Translations under genes and position numbers: made by a program
The notes under the pieces: generated by a model
What the model was told of the DNA's origin: nothing
Seen by the model: only the letters and a program-made list of their open reading frames with translations
Database searches by the model: none
Part shown: positions 61,786-64,000 of the stretch, one piece after another
Numbering within the stretch: position 1 is the stretch's first letter
How the letters are laid out: every line of letters begins with the position of its first letter
Origin: Isoptericola luteus
GTDB lineage: Bacteria; Actinomycetota; Actinomycetes; Actinomycetales; Cellulomonadaceae
DNA length: 64,000 nucleotides
NCBI RefSeq assembly: GCF_020297055.1
Contig: NZ_JAIXCQ010000011.1
Coordinates: 62,001 to 126,000 of the forward strand
Direction: 5' to 3'

Positions 61786-63108
61786 ATGACGGCAGACACC
61801 AGTACCACCCCCACGCCCGACCAGCCCGCCGGGGTCGCCCCCGCGGTCTCGGTGCGCGGCGTCTACAAGGTCTTCGGCCCGAAGCCTGCCGAGGCGGTCC
61901 GCCGCCTGCGGGCCGGCGCGAGCCGCGACGAGGTCAAGAACCTCGGCACCGCGGCAGTGATCGACGCGAGCTTCGACGTCGCGCCCGGCGAGATCTTCGT
62001 CGTCATGGGCCTGTCCGGCTCCGGCAAGTCGACCCTCATCCGCATGCTCAACGGGCTGTGGACGCCGTCGGCCGGCGACGTCGTCCTCGGGGACGCGAAC
62101 CTCGCCACCGTGGACGGCAAGCGCCTGCGCGAGCTGCGTCGTACCCGCGTGTCCATGGTGTTCCAGCACTTCGCGCTGCTGCCGCACCGTTCGGTGCTCG
62201 ACAACGCCGCCTACCCCCTGGAGATCCAGGGCATCGGCAAGGCGGAACGGCAGCGCAGGGCGTCCGAGGCCCTCGACATGGTCGGTCTCGGCGGCTGGGC
62301 CGAGTCGCTCCCGTCGCAGCTGTCGGGCGGGATGCGCCAGCGTGTCGGCCTGGCCCGCGCGCTCGCCGCCGACACCGACGTCCTGCTGATGGACGAGGCG
62401 TTCAGCGCGCTCGACCCGCTGATCCGCTCGGAGATGCAGGAGCAGCTCCTGGAGCTGCAGGCCAAGCTCGGCAAGACGATCATCTTCATCACGCACGACC
62501 TCAACGAGGCCATGCACCTCGGCGATCGCATCGCCGTCATGCGCGACGGGCGGATCGTACAGATCGGCACCGCCGAGCAGATCCTGTCCGACCCCGCCAA
62601 CGACTACGTCGAGAAGTTCGTCGCGGACGTGGACCGGTCCCGCGTGCTCACGGCGGCGTCCGTGATGCAGCGCCCGCGTGTCACCCTGTCGATCGGCAGC
62701 GGGCCCCGGCTCGCCGCCCGCGAGATGCGCGACGCCGACGTGACCTCCGCCTACGTGGTGGACCGCACCCGGGTGCTCAAGGGCCTGGTCCACGCGGAGG
62801 CCGCCGTGCCCGCCGTGCGGGAGGGCGTCGAGAAGCTCGAGGGCCTCGTCGACCCCGACGTCGTCGCCGTGCACCAGGACACCCCGCTGGCGGAGCTGTT
62901 CGCCCCGGCCGCCGGCACGTCCGTGCCGCTCGCGGTGGTGGACGACGGCGGCCGCCTCGTCGGCATCGTCCCCCGCGTGACGCTGCTGGAGGCCATGGCC
63001 CCCGCCGACAACGGGGACGGCTCCGACGACGCCGAGGTTGCCGACGGCACCGCTCCCGACGGGGCCGCCGTCGAAACCACCGCGCCGACGGAAGGAGCCC
63101 CGGCATGA
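61786..63108 (+). CDS. Glycine betaine/proline ABC transporter ATP-binding protein (ProV/OpuAA type)
   Basis: 440 residues from ATG 61786 (446 from GTG 61768). The N-terminal region AVSVRGVYKVFGPKPAEAVRRLRAGASRDEVKNLGTAAVID is the typical ProV extension. Walker A is GLSGSGKSTLIRMLNG near 70, with Q-loop FQHFALLPHRSV, signature LSGGMRQRVGLARAL near 185, and Walker B VLLMDEAFSALDP. Two C-terminal CBS-like segments (from ~280) may sense ionic strength. The end is disordered and acidic. ATGA-coupled to the permease. Osmoprotectant import is predicted. Confidence 0.92.
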   Translation: MTADTSTTPTPDQPAGVAPAVSVRGVYKVFGPKPAEAVRRLRAGASRDEVKNLGTAAVIDASFDVAPGEIFVVMGLSGSGKSTLIRMLNGLWTPSAGDVVLGDANLATVDGKRLRELRRTRVSMVFQHFALLPHRSVLDNAAYPLEIQGIGKAERQRRASEALDMVGLGGWAESLPSQLSGGMRQRVGLARALAADTDVLLMDEAFSALDPLIRSEMQEQLLELQAKLGKTIIFITHDLNEAMHLGDRIAVMRDGRIVQIGTAEQILSDPANDYVEKFVADVDRSRVLTAASVMQRPRVTLSIGSGPRLAAREMRDADVTSAYVVDRTRVLKGLVHAEAAVPAVREGVEKLEGLVDPDVVAVHQDTPLAELFAPAAGTSVPLAVVDDGGRLVGIVPRVTLLEAMAPADNGDGSDDAEVADGTAPDGAAVETTAPTEGAPA

Positions 63109-63989
63109 TCGCCACCGCCTCCGACACGGGGACGTTCGTCCCCCGCGTCGAGCTCGGAGCCTGGGTCGAGTCCGCCATCGACTGGATGACCGACACCTTC
63201 GACCCGGTGTTCGACGCCGTCAAGACGTTCTTCGAGTCGATCTACGACGGGCTCGAGTGGGTGCTCAGCACCCCGCCGTTCTTCGTCGTCGCGCTGGTGC
63301 TCGCCGCGCTCGCGTTCTGGGTCAAGGGCTGGAAGCTCGGCGTCGGCACGCTCCTGGGCTTCTGCCTGGTGGCGGGCATGAACCAGTGGGACAACGCCAT
63401 GGAGTCCCTGGCGCTGGTGATCCTGGCCTCGGCGGTCGCGCTCCTGCTCGGCATCCCGCTCGGGATCTGGGCGGCGCGCAACGCTCACGTGTCCCGCGTC
63501 GTGCGGCCCGTCCTCGACTTCATGCAGACGATGCCGGCCTTCGTGTACCTCATCCCGACGGTCGTCATCTTCCTCACCGGCCCGGTGCCCGGCATCATCG
63601 CGACGGTCATCTTCGCGATCGCCCCCGGCGTCCGCTTCACCGAGCTCGGCATCCGCCAGGTCGACGCGGAGGTGGTCGAGGCCGGCCGCGCGTTCGGGTC
63701 GACCGACCGCCGCATCCTGCGCCAGATCCAGATCCCGCTGGCGATGCCCACCATCATGGCTGGCATCAACCAGGTGATCATGCTCGCGCTGTCCATGGTC
63801 GTCATCTCCGGAATGGTCGGGGCCGGCGGCCTCGGGAACGACGTCGTCGCCGCCCTGCAGCGCGTGGACGTCGCCCTCGGTTTCGAAGCCGGTCTGGCCG
63901 TGGTGATCCTCGCGATCTTCCTCGACCGCGTGACCGCCGCGCTGGCCGACCGCGCCCCCGTCGCCAAGGCCCTCCGGGCCACCCGCTGA
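63105..63989 (+). CDS. Glycine betaine/proline ABC transporter permease (ProW/OpuAB type)
   Basis: 294 residues. A cytosolic or amphipathic N-terminus (WVESAIDWMTDTFDPVFDAVKTFFESIYDGLEWVLS) is followed by about six helices. The binding-protein-dependent permease EAA-type loop is GIRQVDAEVVEAGRAFGSTDRRILRQIQIPLAMPTIMAGINQ. The end APVAKALRATR stops 11 nt before the window edge, so a substrate-binding protein gene (proX-type) is expected next. GGAG lies 8 nt before the ATG. Confidence 0.92.
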   Translation: MIATASDTGTFVPRVELGAWVESAIDWMTDTFDPVFDAVKTFFESIYDGLEWVLSTPPFFVVALVLAALAFWVKGWKLGVGTLLGFCLVAGMNQWDNAMESLALVILASAVALLLGIPLGIWAARNAHVSRVVRPVLDFMQTMPAFVYLIPTVVIFLTGPVPGIIATVIFAIAPGVRFTELGIRQVDAEVVEAGRAFGSTDRRILRQIQIPLAMPTIMAGINQVIMLALSMVVISGMVGAGGLGNDVVAALQRVDVALGFEAGLAVVILAIFLDRVTAALADRAPVAKALRATR

Positions 63990-64000
63990 TCCTGCCTCAC

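Overview
The window is a high-GC actinobacterial chromosome segment. Several markers point to the order Micrococcales, close to Cellulomonas, Cellulosimicrobium or Isoptericola: MtrA-MtrB-LpqB, SigR-RsrA, a 24-residue bL37 ribosomal protein, MetP/MetS and an Rv3235-family protein beside secA. The genus is an inference. Coding density is high, GTG starts are common, and many starts sit 6-8 nt after a -10-like hexamer, as expected for leaderless mRNAs. No tRNA, rRNA, CRISPR array or complete mobile element was seen.

Layout. 1-3.6 kb: histidine degradation (3' part of hutU, hutI, and hutG facing them). 3.7-5.5 kb: a 28-codon leader peptide ending Cys-Arg before a DAACS transporter, which looks like cysteine-responsive attenuation of a cystine/amino-acid importer. 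5.7-10.3 kb: an ABC exporter with two paralogous permeases and a NarL-type two-component system. 10.4-16 kb: a VanY-like peptidase with a very long tail, a YbaK-type deacylase, a STAS protein, a winged-helix (HTH_42) protein and an alditol oxidase. 16.1-17.9 kb: the MetP/MetS transporter. 18.1-22 kb: aldo/keto reductase, aldose epimerase, an SGNH-like protein, a DUF4097 protein and bL37. 22.1-25.3 kb: the SigR/RsrA redox-stress pair, a GlxA-like regulator and a membrane protein. 25.5-29.7 kb: a small membrane peptide, a DoxX-like protein, aroA-rsgA and hisN. 29.7-35.2 kb: a DUF6912-like protein, a SAF-domain/CpaE-like pair, an excisionase-type regulator, and LysM and Rv3235-family proteins. 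35.3-48 kb, nearly all on the minus strand: secA, a tnpB remnant, a KefB-type antiporter, a YcaQ-type DNA glycosylase, hpf, comF and lpqB-mtrB-mtrA. 48.3-57.4 kb: a translationally coupled cluster (membrane protein, DUF4129, DUF4350, MoxR ATPase, DUF58), then SpoIIM-like, RDD and acyltransferase membrane proteins. 57.5-61.3 kb: a second NarL-type two-component pair and ahcY. 61.8-64 kb: a glycine betaine/proline-type ABC importer.

The most unusual content is non-coding. A short interspersed element with core CGCCGAGATAGAGAGG or CGCGAGATAGAGAGG recurs at five gene ends. It occurs in tandem and as long inverted repeats, including a perfect 51-bp-arm palindrome at 35229-35333. Its TAG appears to provide the stop codons of both hutI and hutG. 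At two of the five sites the sequence between the copies is an implausible G/C homopolymer tract, probably an assembly or sequencing failure in a strong hairpin. A second palindrome family with core GTTGTGAGCGGGC lies at other gene ends. Both families look like recurrent transcription-termination or boundary elements. I cannot name either one.
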